Shown here one piece after another: positions 56,547-64,000 of a DNA stretch of 64,000 bases (position 1 is its first letter; each line of letters starts with the position of its first letter). The DNA comes from Bacteroidales bacterium UBA5349 (GTDB taxonomy: Bacteria; Bacteroidota; Bacteroidia; Bacteroidales; Tenuifilaceae), in the NCBI GenBank assembly GCA_002410065.1, contig DHQB01000027.1, positions 182,884 to 246,883 on the forward strand, written 5' to 3'. Below the pieces are notes generated by a model, which was not told the origin of the DNA, searched no databases, and worked only from the letters and a program-made list of their open reading frames with translations. Made by a program: the position numbers and the translations under genes.

Positions 56547-58868
56547 CTAAAGTTCCAACTGATTCTTCACCAGCGTATAGTATGCCCCCTTCTTCTGGCT
56601 TAACTCCTTGTGTGTTCCCACCTCAACGATTCTTCCTTCTTCAATTACCACTATCTGGTCGGCATTCTTTACGGTGCTAAGGCGATGGGCAACAACTATT
56701 GATGTTCGTCCTTTAATGAACTCTTGCAAATTCTCAAGGATAACCCTCTCGTTGTTGGCATCTAAAGAGTTTGTAGCCTCATCAAAAAAGATAAACTTGG
56801 GATCTTTATAAACGGCACGTGCAATAAGGATACGCTGCTTTTGCCCCTGACTCAGGCCATGCCCCTCGCCCCCAATCTTGGTATTGTATCCCAATGGTAG
56901 GGTGCTGATAAAACTGTCAATATTGGCAACATGAGCTGCACTAATTAGCCGGCTCTTATCGATAATCTCAACGCCAGGTGCAACGTTTCGAGCAATGGTA
57001 TCGGAGAAGATAAACCCATCCTGCATCACCACACCGCACTCCTCGCGCCAGCTTCGTAAGCTGTAGGCATCGAGGTTATTGGCTCCAAGCCGAATCTCAC
57101 CCTTTGCGGGAGGATAAAATCCTAGCATTAGTTTTACCAGCGTTGTTTTTCCGCTACCCGATGTGCCCACAATGGCCGTTTGCTTACCCTCAGGTATGGT
57201 AAGGCTCACATCGTTTAGTACCAGCTCCGAGTCGGGTCCCTCGTACTGGAACGAAAGGTTTTGTATGCTCAAACCGGCATCCAAAGGAATATCGGTAATG
57301 CGTGAACTATCCATATCCTCCTCATCGTCCCTAAGGTGCACCTCGGCAAGCCTTTCGAGGCTTATTTTAGCATCCTGGGTTACGTTTACAAAGCTGATTA
57401 GCTGATCGATGGGGCTGTTGAGCTGCCCAATGATGTACTGAACGGCCATCATCATTCCCAGCGTAAGGTTGCCATCCACCACGCTTTTGGCGGCAATTAC
57501 GGTGATTATAATATTCTTAAACTCATTAACCAGTAGGGCTCCGCTCTGCTGATACTGGCTTAGTGCAAGACCCTTAACGCCTACGCGGAATAATCTCGCC
57601 TGAATACTTTCCCATTCCCAACGCTTTTGCTGTTCGCATCCGCTAATCTTAATTTCCTGCATTCCCTGAATTAGCTGGATAAGGTTGCTCTGGTTGGCCG
57701 ACATCTGCGCAAATCGCCTGTGATCGAGCTCGGCACGCTTTTTCAGAAAGAGCCAAACCCAAACGGCATACAATGCACTACCTATAAAGAATACAGCAAA
57801 TATTTGCACACTATAAAAAAGTAGTACTGCACCAAAAACCAGCAGGTTTATCAGCGAAAAAACTACACTGAGCGATGTGCTGGTAAGGAAACTCTCGATA
57901 CGCCTATGGTCGCCAATGCGCTGCATAAGGTCGCCTGTCATCTTAGTGTCAAAATAGCGCATGGGTAGGCGCATAAGTTTACTAAGGAAATCGGATATTA
58001 ACGAAACGTTAATGCGAGTTCCCAGATGCAGCAGTATCCAACCACGAATAAACTCCACCGAAACCCTGCTGAGGGTTAATACCAATTGCGCAATTAGCAC
58101 AAGGTAGATAAAGCTAATGTTGCGGTTGCCAATACCCTGATCGACTATGCTCTGGGTGAGGAATGGAAACAGCAGCTGAAGTAAGCTACCCAGTATTAAC
58201 CCCAGAAATAGCTGAACCACCATTTTGTGGTACGGCTTAAGGTAACTGAACAGGAACCCGAAGCTACGACGGTTTGGCTTCTCATCGCGGGATGAGTAGA
58301 ACTCGGGTGTAGGTTCAAGTAGCAGGGCAATGCCACGCTCCTCGCCCTTTGCTGACGGTGCTGCAAGGATACTAGATAGTTCATCGGGCGAAATTCGTAC
58401 CTCCTTATCCGACAGGTTTATACGGCTCATAATTTCATTGGCTTTTGCGCTATGTTCGCCATCGCCCTCGGTTTTCGATTCAATAGTCGATACCCAACAT
58501 TTTATGAACTCAGTGCGAGGAAATTTCAGCAATCCCCCAGCGGGGTCGGCCACGTGAACAATTTCTCTTCCCTTTTTACCCGATATTTTATACACCACCA
58601 CAAAGTGATGCTGATTCCAGTGCACAATGGCGGGCAGGGGAGCCTCATCGCGCAGCTGCTCAAAGGTAAGCTTTACGCCCATGGTTCGAAAACCAATACT
58701 CTCGGCAGCACGGCTAATACCCAACATACTTACCCCCTCGCGGGTTATATAGCTACGCTCGCGAAGCGTTTCGAGGTTGTAGTGCTTGCCGTAGTGGCGC
58801 GCCACCATGCGCAAACAGGTGGGGCCGCAGTCCATGGCATCAAGTTGGGAGTAGTGGGGGAAGGGCAT
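56547..58868 (-). CDS. C39-peptidase ABC exporter (leader-cleaving)
   Basis: The 773-residue protein is a peptidase-containing ABC transporter. The N-terminal C39 domain has QLDAMDCGPTCLRM with nucleophilic Cys14, and HFVVVY and DPAGG carry the catalytic His and Asp. Five or six membrane helices span ~200-480. The ATPase has Walker A GTSGSGKTTLVK near 567, the signature LSQGQKQR and Walker B FIFFDEATNSLD, plus the switch His in AHRLST. C39 domains cut precursors after Gly-Gly and the transporter exports the core. The precursor at 63420-63668 has the SGG site. It is separated by 302 bp from the maturase pair and followed by HlyD. Confidence 0.93.
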   Translation of the reverse strand: MPFPHYSQLDAMDCGPTCLRMVARHYGKHYNLETLRERSYITREGVSMLGISRAAESIGFRTMGVKLTFEQLRDEAPLPAIVHWNQHHFVVVYKISGKKGREIVHVADPAGGLLKFPRTEFIKCWVSTIESKTEGDGEHSAKANEIMSRINLSDKEVRISPDELSSILAAPSAKGEERGIALLLEPTPEFYSSRDEKPNRRSFGFLFSYLKPYHKMVVQLFLGLILGSLLQLLFPFLTQSIVDQGIGNRNISFIYLVLIAQLVLTLSRVSVEFIRGWILLHLGTRINVSLISDFLSKLMRLPMRYFDTKMTGDLMQRIGDHRRIESFLTSTSLSVVFSLINLLVFGAVLLFYSVQIFAVFFIGSALYAVWVWLFLKKRAELDHRRFAQMSANQSNLIQLIQGMQEIKISGCEQQKRWEWESIQARLFRVGVKGLALSQYQQSGALLVNEFKNIIITVIAAKSVVDGNLTLGMMMAVQYIIGQLNSPIDQLISFVNVTQDAKISLERLAEVHLRDDEEDMDSSRITDIPLDAGLSIQNLSFQYEGPDSELVLNDVSLTIPEGKQTAIVGTSGSGKTTLVKLMLGFYPPAKGEIRLGANNLDAYSLRSWREECGVVMQDGFIFSDTIARNVAPGVEIIDKSRLISAAHVANIDSFISTLPLGYNTKIGGEGHGLSQGQKQRILIARAVYKDPKFIFFDEATNSLDANNERVILENLQEFIKGRTSIVVAHRLSTVKNADQIVVIEEGRIVEVGTHKELSQKKGAYYTLVKNQLEL

Positions 58869-59170
58869 TTGGTGTTTTGGATGTTTATTGCGAAGTTAAA
58901 AGATTTTTGGGGCCAATTGATAAGTGACGGGCAAAAGTAATTGAAGTGACGAGTGACAGGAGTGATGGGTGACGGAAGTGACGGGTTACTCTTTCCATAT
59001 TAGGCTATTAAGTTTTTCTATGCGCTTATGGTTAACTATAAAACCTGTTTCTCTTAGTATAGGTTCCGAACTTTTCCACAGGAACATAATCATTTTCCCA
59101 TAGCCATTGAACCATAAATTTTTAAAAATAGTTTATTCTCGATTAGATAATCACTTTGGGCCAACTCATG
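58869..59170. other. Non-coding spacer between maturase pair and exporter
   Basis: No gene is seen here. At about 58923-58988 the motif AGTGACG(A/G)G recurs several times in an imperfect tandem. The rest is AT-rich. The spacer probably carries the exporter promoter. Confidence 0.5.
58932..58939 (-). promoter_or_regulatory. Putative -7 box upstream of the C39 exporter
   Basis: On the minus strand TACTTTTG matches TAnnTTTG, 64 bp before the exporter start. No TTG box is seen at the usual distance. Confidence 0.3.
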
Positions 59171-60400
59171 CTAGTTTCGTATTAAGCATAAATCCCATTT
59201 ATTCATATAGTACTCATATTCTGATATTTGAGGACAAATTAAGTTAAATGAACATTTTTCACAGACTCCAAAATCTCTTAATTTAAACCAAGGGCTCTCA
59301 TCATCAAATACGTTAATCAATAAATCTTTTAATGGCTGATGGATGTTACCTATAGGAGGGGTATTGTTGCTTAATAGTACTTTACTATTAGCTTGTACAA
59401 TCAGCTTCCCCCAATAGTTAAGATTAACACAACTTTTAGCAAAGAAATCATTTCTCGAGAGATGTGTTCCGTTTAAATCTTCTTTTCTTATGAAAACATA
59501 ATTTTCAAAGAAGTCATAGTTAAAACCATTATAGTAAGGCACTATATTACTGTTGATTACTAAATTTAATTTATTATAATCAATAAAATCATCATATGAG
59601 TTAATCATAAAAATAATTTTTGCGTCAAATCCTTTAATCGTAATATTATCCCCGATTAAATTATTGAAAATAGTTTCGTCAACAGGAAAATTGACCAGCA
59701 CTCTGATACTTACATTGCCTCTCAAAATTTTATTAATTTCATCTTTAAATTTTATGAAATTTTTATAATGGACATAGTATACTTTTTCACAATTAATGCC
59801 ATTCAACATATCAATAAAATTATCAAGATCTGGATGTGAAAAAATATCACCTCCAGTAATGTGTATCTTCTTTAGGTTAGATTCTTCTAAAGTGGTAATT
59901 ACTCGTTGAATGTCTTTAATATTTAAAATACCTGATGCTTTTGTGCAATGAAAAGTCTGTTTGTGAATTTTATCGCAATCGATGCAGTTAAATTCACAAC
60001 TACCGTTAATAAACAGATATAACTCCTTTAATTTATAAAGGATATTTTCTCCAATATGTATCTTATCTGATTTATCTTTCAGAATCTTAAGTTTTGGGTA
60101 GAAGACAAACGGTTTTTCTCTATGGTTTTCACAATCAAGAATATCTCCACAGAAAAGTTCTCTTAAATCACAAATAAAAGCCACTACACTATTTTTTGAG
60201 AGCATTTTTTCATCGATTTGAATGCAATAACCATTATTGTAATCCCTTAAACTTGTCATAAGACATGCTACATCTGGACTTATATCGAAGATTTTAATGC
60301 TCTTATCAAGGAGGTTATGAATAACCCCAGACCTTTCATCACTATTCAGATAGCAGTATGGCTCAAGATAAAGCCAATGTTTTTTAGAAGTTTCCATCAT
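59171..60400 (-). CDS. Radical-SAM/SPASM-like partner protein (pseudo-rSAM, GG-Bacteroidales type)
   Basis: The gene encodes about 409 residues from the ATG at 60400; ATG 60397 is equally possible. It matches, from memory, the TIGR04150 description: a partner of the GG-Bacteroidales maturase that is of similar size. It begins KKHWLYLEPYCYLN. A CX3CX2C motif (NGSCEFNCIDCDK) lies near residues 137-144, so the iron-sulfur ligands of a radical SAM site are kept here. IHITGGDIFSHPDL gives the GGD/GGE-like SAM region. The C-terminal part has VCEKCSFNLICP, a SPASM-like cluster site. It lies 15 bp after the maturase gene, is very AT-rich, and is probably co-transcribed. Whether it is catalytic or a carrier is unknown. 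Confidence 0.85.
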   Translation of the reverse strand: MMETSKKHWLYLEPYCYLNSDERSGVIHNLLDKSIKIFDISPDVACLMTSLRDYNNGYCIQIDEKMLSKNSVVAFICDLRELFCGDILDCENHREKPFVFYPKLKILKDKSDKIHIGENILYKLKELYLFINGSCEFNCIDCDKIHKQTFHCTKASGILNIKDIQRVITTLEESNLKKIHITGGDIFSHPDLDNFIDMLNGINCEKVYYVHYKNFIKFKDEINKILRGNVSIRVLVNFPVDETIFNNLIGDNITIKGFDAKIIFMINSYDDFIDYNKLNLVINSNIVPYYNGFNYDFFENYVFIRKEDLNGTHLSRNDFFAKSCVNLNYWGKLIVQANSKVLLSNNTPPIGNIHQPLKDLLINVFDDESPWFKLRDFGVCEKCSFNLICPQISEYEYYMNKWDLCLIRN

Positions 60401-60415
60401 CAACAAAATAAAGTA

Positions 60416-61894
60416 TTAAACAAATATGATATCATTTACGATTTCATTAAACATCTCCCTATTTTTTTCTAATCGGGATAGAATGGTCGAGCATTTTTTT
60501 GAAAAATCTTCATAATTTAAGTAGCCAGGGCATTTGGCATTTTCATTTTCTATATCATCTATTAAGTATAAACAATGCGGGCAACTCTCAAGCATATAGC
60601 ACGATGAACATGACTTACTTATGTTGTCAAGGTATCTATTAAAAGTTTCTACTATAAATTTTGAATTTAAGCGAATTGTTTTGTCAATAACACTCCCAAA
60701 TGAGTACCTATAATCAATTTTTTCGCATGTATGTATGCTGCCATCTGTGGCGATGAACATTTTACGCCCAAAAGGGAAGCATGTGCCAGTTGGAAAAAGT
60801 GTGGCATTATTAGAGAAGAGTTCAGAATAGTCTTCAAAAAAAGTTCCTCCATACTGTTTACAAAAGATAAAAGTGTCCCTTATTTCAGGAGACTTTGCGC
60901 CTAACTCTGTAACTATCCTATTCGGATTGTTTGACCGATTAATACTATCAATATAGTCATGGTAAATATTTTTAAACTCTTCAGTCTTTTCTGGTAGAAT
61001 TCCAGATGTATTCAGTGGTGCAATCATAGGAACCTTGTCAAAATTTTTTTTAAAGAAATACATTATGCTTTCTACAGAATTTTTATTGTGTAAAACCGCA
61101 ATGAAGTTCACATATTCTTTAAAAAAATCCGGATACTTTTCTTTTATTAATTTCACATTAGAAATTATTACTGGAAAACTATTTAACCCCAAACGGTCAA
61201 CCCTGTACTGATTTCCTTCATTGTCACCATCTAAACTAATTAACAATCGCACTGAATTATCAACCAGAAAATCTATATGCTTCATCAGAAGCACACCATT
61301 TGTTGTCATTGAAAAGATAAAATTCCTGTTTACCTCTAACCCCTTGATGTATTCAATTATTTTTTTTATTAATCCCATATTTAGCAATGGTTCACCGCCA
61401 TAAAATGAAATAAATGTTGTTCCCTTAAAAGATTTATTATCAGGGGTGTTAAACCTTCTGACAAAAAAATCAACAACAGTTTTTGCTGTACTGAAATCCA
61501 TGTTCCTATTTTCTTGCGTATGGGTATAACTATAGAATTCACCATATGCACAATATCTACATTTAAGGTTACATGAACTGGTTACCTCAAAAACCACCTG
61601 TTCAATATTGTCTAAACCATCTTTAATATGTACCTCTTCAATTCGCCTAGTGCAATTATTGATTTCTTTCGTCTCATTCGAAAGTATGTGTTCTTTTAAA
61701 AAGTTGTATTTTCGTTCGTAGTATTTCTCATCGCTTTTAAATTGTGAGTATTTCGGGTTTTGCGTTGAAATGATATCTGATTCAGTGTTTTGAAAATACT
61801 TGTATATTTCAGGATGCAGATACCCTATAAGTTTTGATTTTCTTGCAATATAATAATGATTATTAAAATCAGTTTTCGTAAGTATGGCTTTCAT
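60416..61894 (-). CDS. Radical SAM/SPASM peptide maturase (GG-Bacteroidales type)
   Basis: The 492-residue protein has the radical SAM motif C108-NLK-C112-RY-C115 (TSSCNLKCRYCAYGEF), which binds the SAM-cleaving [4Fe-4S] cluster. TFISFYGGEPLLN gives the GGEP SAM region. The SPASM tail has GTCFPFGRKMFIATDGSIHT then CEKIDYRYSFG, and CSSCYMLESCPHC at ~427-440, with a closing Cys in KCPGYL. The N-terminal ~100 residues probably bind the leader. The fit is to TIGR04148-type peptide maturases that modify GG-leader precursors. The likely chemistry is a thioether, C-C or epimer change in the core, not specified by sequence. It is AT-rich and lies between the propeller gene and the partner protein. 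Confidence 0.92.
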   Translation of the reverse strand: MKAILTKTDFNNHYYIARKSKLIGYLHPEIYKYFQNTESDIISTQNPKYSQFKSDEKYYERKYNFLKEHILSNETKEINNCTRRIEEVHIKDGLDNIEQVVFEVTSSCNLKCRYCAYGEFYSYTHTQENRNMDFSTAKTVVDFFVRRFNTPDNKSFKGTTFISFYGGEPLLNMGLIKKIIEYIKGLEVNRNFIFSMTTNGVLLMKHIDFLVDNSVRLLISLDGDNEGNQYRVDRLGLNSFPVIISNVKLIKEKYPDFFKEYVNFIAVLHNKNSVESIMYFFKKNFDKVPMIAPLNTSGILPEKTEEFKNIYHDYIDSINRSNNPNRIVTELGAKSPEIRDTFIFCKQYGGTFFEDYSELFSNNATLFPTGTCFPFGRKMFIATDGSIHTCEKIDYRYSFGSVIDKTIRLNSKFIVETFNRYLDNISKSCSSCYMLESCPHCLYLIDDIENENAKCPGYLNYEDFSKKCSTILSRLEKNREMFNEIVNDIIFV

Positions 61895-61983
61895 TGTAAG
61901 CTTGTTTTTAATTAACTTATAGTGTTGCAGATATTTTTAAACAGTCCCTCTAACTATTAAGAAAACATAAAGAATTATGCAGG

Positions 61984-63117
61984 TTATTTCAGGTGAACAA
62001 TCATAAGTTTATAGCCCTCGTCTGCTGAGGATGGCTCAATAAAACTGTATGCTATTGAATCGGTGATATATTCAGGATAAAAATCAGGCCCTTCATCGAG
62101 GTCATTTCTAAACATCTTACCTCGAAAGATTGGTTTTAGCTCTTGTTGTAATTTATCGTAATAGGTGCAGTAGCAACTACAGTCTTCTGTATAGGGTTCT
62201 ATTCCAATGAATACAAACCTGTTAGATTCGTTAACGTTTAACCAGTACTTTCCTTTTCTGCCCTTAGGGTTCGATTTTAATTCGTACCTATACTCATCAG
62301 GAAGTTTAAGTGAACTTAGGTCTATAAAAAATTTGGGAACAATCCTGTTTTCATCGTTAAAAGTGTATATGGTGTCGTTATACCATCCTTTTAGGTTGAG
62401 TTTTTCTTTGAATCGGTAAAACGCCTTTCTTTTAAAAAATGAATATATCACCCGGCTAGACTTTTCTTTTCCCCATGTAAAATAATTTGGCACGCCTTGA
62501 ATGGTATCACCATCTAAAGTTTTTTCAATAAAAACATATTCCTCATCGCCAATTACAGGCTCTGCGAACTGCACAAATAAGCTGTCTCTGTGCCACGCTA
62601 GACTTTCACCATTTGATGCTTTAATTTTTTTACTTGCTACGTATTTCCCCTCAAAGTCATAGGTATGTATCGTCCTGTCCCAATTGCTCTGAATATAAAT
62701 ATGCCTTTCCGGTAGATTCGCACTTATGGCTGCTGCCAGGCTATACTCCCCTGGTCCTCGCCCAATTTTCCCGAAACTTCTTATGAATACACCGTCTAAG
62801 GTGTAGCTTACTATTTGACGAGATCCGTTATGCCAAATAAATACTAAAGTATCGGCAAAAAGGGCATCAAAAATATGCCCTAGCTGGGCGTTTTTTGGCG
62901 ATGAAAAAGCTACATACTTTACTCCATGTGCAATCTCCGAAAGATTTGTAGCCTCGTGAGGAACCTTAGGCAAATTAATATCTATCCTAAAAAACGGATA
63001 GTCTGTTAAATTCCCAACTGTAACAGAATTGTTTTCTTTTGATGTCTGGGCACAAGACCATAATGCCAGTAAAAACAAAAGAGGAATAAATGGTGCTACA
63101 TAATATTTGTCGTTCAT
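61984..63117 (-). CDS. 6-bladed beta-propeller lipoprotein
   Basis: The 377-residue protein has a lipobox (LLFLLALWSCAQ) near residue 22. The remainder shows propeller blades: FIWHNGSRQIVSYTLDGVFI, RSFGKIGRGPGEYSLAAAIS, HIYIQSNWDRTIHTYDFEGK (each blade about 45-50 residues), as in the Bacteroidota 6-bladed propeller family. Relatives often lie next to small GG-leader or NVEALA-type peptides, so the location here fits. A role in receptor, chaperone or immunity function is open. It lies 302 bp after the precursor gene and 89 bp before the maturase. Confidence 0.85.
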   Translation of the reverse strand: MNDKYYVAPFIPLLFLLALWSCAQTSKENNSVTVGNLTDYPFFRIDINLPKVPHEATNLSEIAHGVKYVAFSSPKNAQLGHIFDALFADTLVFIWHNGSRQIVSYTLDGVFIRSFGKIGRGPGEYSLAAAISANLPERHIYIQSNWDRTIHTYDFEGKYVASKKIKASNGESLAWHRDSLFVQFAEPVIGDEEYVFIEKTLDGDTIQGVPNYFTWGKEKSSRVIYSFFKRKAFYRFKEKLNLKGWYNDTIYTFNDENRIVPKFFIDLSSLKLPDEYRYELKSNPKGRKGKYWLNVNESNRFVFIGIEPYTEDCSCYCTYYDKLQQELKPIFRGKMFRNDLDEGPDFYPEYITDSIAYSFIEPSSADEGYKLMIVHLK

Positions 63118-63419
63118 TCTAAAAATAGTTAGTCGATAATTGTCAATGTTTTTAAATATCTACGGGGTGAAAACTTATCAACTTACCTGGTGAAGTATAG
63201 CGTTTGTGCTTATTCGTTATTCTTAACTTCACTAGCTGGGTTTAGCCACCAGCAAAGATGCCCTTGCTGTTTTCTTTATGCTACTTTTACAGCCTTTGTA
63301 TTGATGTCCTTTTATCTTTACTATAAAAACTAACTGTTTTACTGGCTTATTTTAGCCATGTGTTAAAGACTCCAATTCTTTAAAGGAGGGATGTTCAATC
63401 CCTCCTTCATAAGCAAGCA
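63118..63419. other. Non-coding spacer after the precursor gene
   Basis: No gene is seen. A terminator-like hairpin is at 63383-63407. The remaining ~265 bases are AT-rich without clear promoter boxes, but must carry the promoter or read-through leader for the propeller and maturase genes. Confidence 0.5.
63383..63407 (-). terminator. Hairpin after the precursor gene
   Basis: AAGGAGGGAT and ATCCCTCCTT form a perfect 10-bp stem with a 5-base loop, 13 bp past the precursor stop. The following T tract on the minus strand is short (TTTAAAG), so partial read-through is plausible. Confidence 0.75.
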
Positions 63420-63668
63420 TTAATAACGGGCAAGTTGTATAACACCAATAGCCGATGGTGAATAGGTGTTATTGAAATTTGCTTGGTGGTTTTCAAAACT
63501 TGTTGAACCACCGGGCTGCCCTTCGTATTGGCAACCACAACCGCAACCATTGTTTCCTGTGCCGCAATGCCCCCCGCTGATTTGATGCATTTCATCCGCT
63601 GAAAGCTCATTTTCAAGAAGCTTAACTAATCTAAGTGCATTAATTGGTTCCATTTTTAAAGTTTTCAT
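63420..63668 (-). CDS. RiPP precursor peptide with GG leader (GG-Bacteroidales type)
   Basis: The gene encodes 82 residues from the ATG at 63668; an in-frame ATG at 63698 would add ten residues. The leader is 33 residues, begins MKTLKMEPINALRL and ends LSADEMHQISGG, the pattern that C39 peptidases cut after Gly-Gly. The 49-residue core starts HCGTGNNGCGCGCQYEG, with four Cys at core positions 2, 9, 11 and 13. It then has a Gly/Ser/Asn-rich part and ends IGVIQLARY. The fit is to TIGR04149-type natural-product precursors. It is the first gene of the cluster and has its own hairpin after the stop, as expected for a product needed in excess over its enzymes. Confidence 0.88.
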   Translation of the reverse strand: MKTLKMEPINALRLVKLLENELSADEMHQISGGHCGTGNNGCGCGCQYEGQPGGSTSFENHQANFNNTYSPSAIGVIQLARY

Positions 63669-63785
63669 TGCAAACAGTACTTTGTTTTTCCTACTCATAG
63701 GGGTTATCCCAGGCTTTTCGGATTACCGCCCACCAAACCACCTTTGGCGCCTTACCAGCAATTTGGTATACCAAAGGTAACTCGT

Positions 63786-63810
63786 CTCGGGGAAATGACA
63801 TTTCCCCGAG
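63786..63810. repeat. Perfect 12-bp-arm palindrome upstream of the precursor
   Basis: CTCGGGGAAATG and CATTTCCCCGAG flank a single A. It is 118 bp upstream of the precursor ATG. No T tract follows, so an operator or structured leader is as likely as a terminator. Confidence 0.7.
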
Positions 63811-63977
63811 CAATCTTCAGGTATGTTGTATAACATGTTTTGCTTGTCGTAAATCGTAAGGAGTTGCTTGTGAGGCAAATACGTGTACCTGTTAATGTTG
63901 ATATTTGGATTAATAAAACGGTTTTTAAAAAAAACGCAAACCATTTTGTGGCCATATTGCTGACTATGTGCGTATTA

Positions 63978-64000
63978 CCCCCCCCCCCCCTCTTTTTTTT
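63978..64000. other. Low-complexity end (C13, TC, T8)
   Basis: The homopolymer runs at the extreme end of the window look like low-quality sequence or an assembly end rather than biology. Confidence 0.6.

Larger units (their letters stand above)
63699..64000. other. Upstream region of the precursor and window end
   Basis: Two overlapping minus-strand frames (63723-63944 and 63752-63955) are open but show no known domain, and both are short. A 25-bp palindrome is at 63786-63810. The end from 63978 is C13, TC, T8, which is likely artefact or contig edge. No gene is asserted. Confidence 0.5.

Noticed and set aside
54582..58868. Complete type I secretion system
   Set aside because: The ABC and HlyD parts are present, but no TolC-like outer-membrane gene is in the window.
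63723..63955. Two overlapping minus-strand frames upstream of the precursor
   Set aside because: They occupy the same DNA in different frames, neither has a GG leader or known domain, and they span the palindrome. They may be decayed coding sequence.
63978..64000. Poly-C and poly-T runs as a regulatory tract
   Set aside because: They lie at the very end of the sequence and are more likely low-quality or assembly-end bases.

Overview
The window comes from a Bacteroidota genome, most likely a Bacteroidales or Marinilabiliales type organism. The evidence is a giant SprB-repeat surface adhesin, type IX secretion (T9SS) C-terminal domains, Fibrobacter-type FISUMP domains, a DUF3078 outer-membrane protein, weak Shine-Dalgarno signals, TAnnTTTG-type -7 promoter boxes, and a GG-Bacteroidales peptide-maturation cluster. 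GC content is about 40% over most of the window. The maturase genes near the right end are much more AT-rich.

Layout. At 1-3.9 kb lies the 5' part of a huge adhesin with ten 79-residue SprB repeats, cut by the left edge. At 4-10.2 kb are a small zinc-ribbon protein and a 1587-residue secreted FISUMP protein. At 10.3-24 kb is mostly housekeeping: sfsA, an amino-acid permease with regulatory tail, RNase R, an M16 protease, a T9SS cargo protein, cysH, tRNA-Cys, a CWC protein, folB, glnS and an AAA ATPase. At 24.2-29.5 kb is a co-directional signalling group of two hybrid histidine kinases and a coiled-coil lipoprotein. At 29.7-36.6 kb are a TonB-C-like protein, alanine dehydrogenase, lipoate ligase, an ATP-cone/Mrr nuclease, a HAD phosphatase, a CAU-anticodon tRNA, and an ABC-F protein whose second ATPase site is degenerate. 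At 36.8-54.5 kb is a mosaic of a CotH protein, envelope proteins of unknown role, an SDR, a GH13 enzyme, DUF3078, a TPR lipoprotein, ALDH, YraN, YjbR, M48 and MscS. It includes a 124-bp attC-like hairpin and two copies of a GTCATTGCGA repeat, a third copy of which lies near 5.2 kb.

The most interesting region is 54.6-63.7 kb, read entirely on the minus strand. It is a ribosomally made natural-product (RiPP) cluster. In transcription order it holds an 82-residue precursor with a GG leader and a Cys/Gly-rich core, a 6-bladed beta-propeller lipoprotein, a radical SAM/SPASM maturase, and a second radical-SAM-like protein of the so-called pseudo-rSAM type that here keeps an intact CX3CX2C motif. 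These are followed by a C39-peptidase ABC exporter and an HlyD adaptor. The exporter and adaptor are split by a 663-bp unit with 12-bp terminal inverted repeats that carries a GxxExxY (PD-(D/E)XK family) gene and a broken fragment of a second copy. The expected path is modification of the core by the radical SAM enzymes, leader removal after Gly-Gly by the C39 domain, and export through the ABC-HlyD pair. No TolC-like outer-membrane partner is in view.

The window ends in a 13-C run followed by T8, which looks like a sequence artefact or contig end.
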